DNA of 59,842 nt from JAFEBO01 sp036392375 (GTDB taxonomy: Bacteria; Planctomycetota; Phycisphaerae; Phycisphaerales; UBA1924): positions 1 to 59,842 of the forward strand of contig DASVYC010000091.1 of the NCBI GenBank assembly GCA_036392375.1, in the 5' to 3' direction. Below are positions 59,445-59,842 of this stretch, piece after piece. The stretch's first letter is position 1. Each line of letters begins with the position of its first letter. The translations under genes were made by a program, and so were the position numbers. The notes beneath the pieces are model-generated. The model did not search any database. It saw only the letters and a program-made list of their open reading frames with translations, and was not told the DNA's origin.

Positions 59445-59553
59445 CCCAAGCCGACACCACGCCGCCCTCGCTGCTTCAGCGGGGAGGGGCGATCGAGCCT
59501 TTGCAAGACCGGGGTGAGGTATGGGGGTTGTCCCACACACCTCGCAGACCCCA

Positions 59554-59842
59554 TCACTTCCTCTTCAGCGTCGCCCGCTGCACCGAAACCACCGGCACCC
59601 CTGTCACCGGCGGCACCTGTGCCGCCGGATCGTCCGCTTTGCCGCCGGTCGCCACGAGCTGCTTCGTGCTCATCGTGACGATCTCGCTCTCGATCGCGTC
59701 GCCAACGAGCCGATCACGCGACACCAGCCGCACACCCTCGAGATCAAACGCGCTGTACAAGCTCCCGCCGATTATCGTGCACGGCAGCACAATCCCGTTC
59801 TTCTCGTCGATCTCGTATGCACCCTTGGCCGCGTCCTTCGCG
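59554..59842 (-). CDS. Partial hypothetical protein (C-terminal 95 residues)
   Basis: The frame runs open to the window edge; the real start lies outside. Visible part: AKDAAKGAYEIDEKNGIVLP, TIIGGSLYSAFDLEGVRLVS, ESEIVTMSTKQLVATGGKAD, then a Pro/Val-rich linker and a basic end (RATLKRK). Beta-rich, no family recognised. Confidence 0.6.
   Translation of the reverse strand, partial: AKDAAKGAYEIDEKNGIVLPCTIIGGSLYSAFDLEGVRLVSRDRLVGDAIESEIVTMSTKQLVATGGKADDPAAQVPPVTGVPVVSVQRATLKRK

Overview
The window is GC-rich, densely coded bacterial DNA that fits a planctomycete of the Phycisphaerae type. Four secreted proteins end in paired dockerin-like repeats (ADLN-D--VDD-DF---A--Y--L-C) of the kind usual in that class. 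There is also a very long multi-HAMP hybrid kinase, a PE-LIG-POL LigD with Ku, and large exported low-complexity proteins. No rRNA, tRNA, CRISPR array, insertion sequence or prophage was recognised.

Layout. 1-3.9 kb (minus) is the N-terminal 1304 residues of a giant sensor kinase with about eleven tandem HAMP units, cut by the window edge. 4.2-8.0 kb holds a secreted PRC-barrel protein with a 19-Asn tract, transcribed away from an OmpR-family response regulator/histidine kinase pair. 8.0-23 kb is a dense island of envelope and stress genes: two-TM proteins, a YflT-like protein, CsbD, a sigma-70 family factor, DUF1328, DUF883, holin-like, DUF3309, DUF3185, an entericidin-like lipoprotein, a dockerin protein, and several strongly disordered proteins (Gln/Gly-rich, Asn/Gln-rich DUF4142 lipoprotein, FUS-like Gly/Tyr/Ser/Gln-rich BON protein). 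23-26.7 kb is the ku-ligD end-joining pair. 26.7-30.1 kb (minus) is an operon for a DUF748 protein, a truncated-globin lipoprotein and an FAD/Rieske oxidoreductase. 30.3-41 kb resumes the stress island: Gfo/Idh/MocA oxidoreductase, Arg/Ser/Asp-rich disordered protein, two YciE/YciF ferritin-like proteins, Zn alcohol dehydrogenase, AI-2E-type permease, BON lipoprotein, second YflT-like protein and three small YegP/DUF1508-like proteins.

41-59.8 kb looks more like ordinary chromosome: MmgE/PrpD protein, exported 2-hydroxyacid dehydrogenase, alpha/beta hydrolase, a 998-residue repetitive dockerin protein, a TIR-domain protein of lower GC, aquaporin, two paralogous dockerin proteins, glutamine-dependent NAD synthase, MotB/MotA, RuvA and an exported quinone-oxidoreductase-like protein.

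The main observation is regulatory. At least sixteen intergenic sites, all in the 5-38 kb stress region, carry two to four copies of a TTCAC-like pentamer at an exact 11-bp period (TTCAC-N6-TTCAC and variants), mostly 50-90 bp upstream of a start codon. This is the architecture, and nearly the sequence, of the cre/blr tag bound by CreB/BlrA-type OmpR-family response regulators. The boxes precede the sigma factor gene, the PRC-barrel gene, most small stress genes, three of the disordered-protein genes and the globin operon. They suggest one regulon, possibly driven by the two-component system at 5.8-8.0 kb, that deploys disordered proteins, lipoproteins and membrane stress proteins together.
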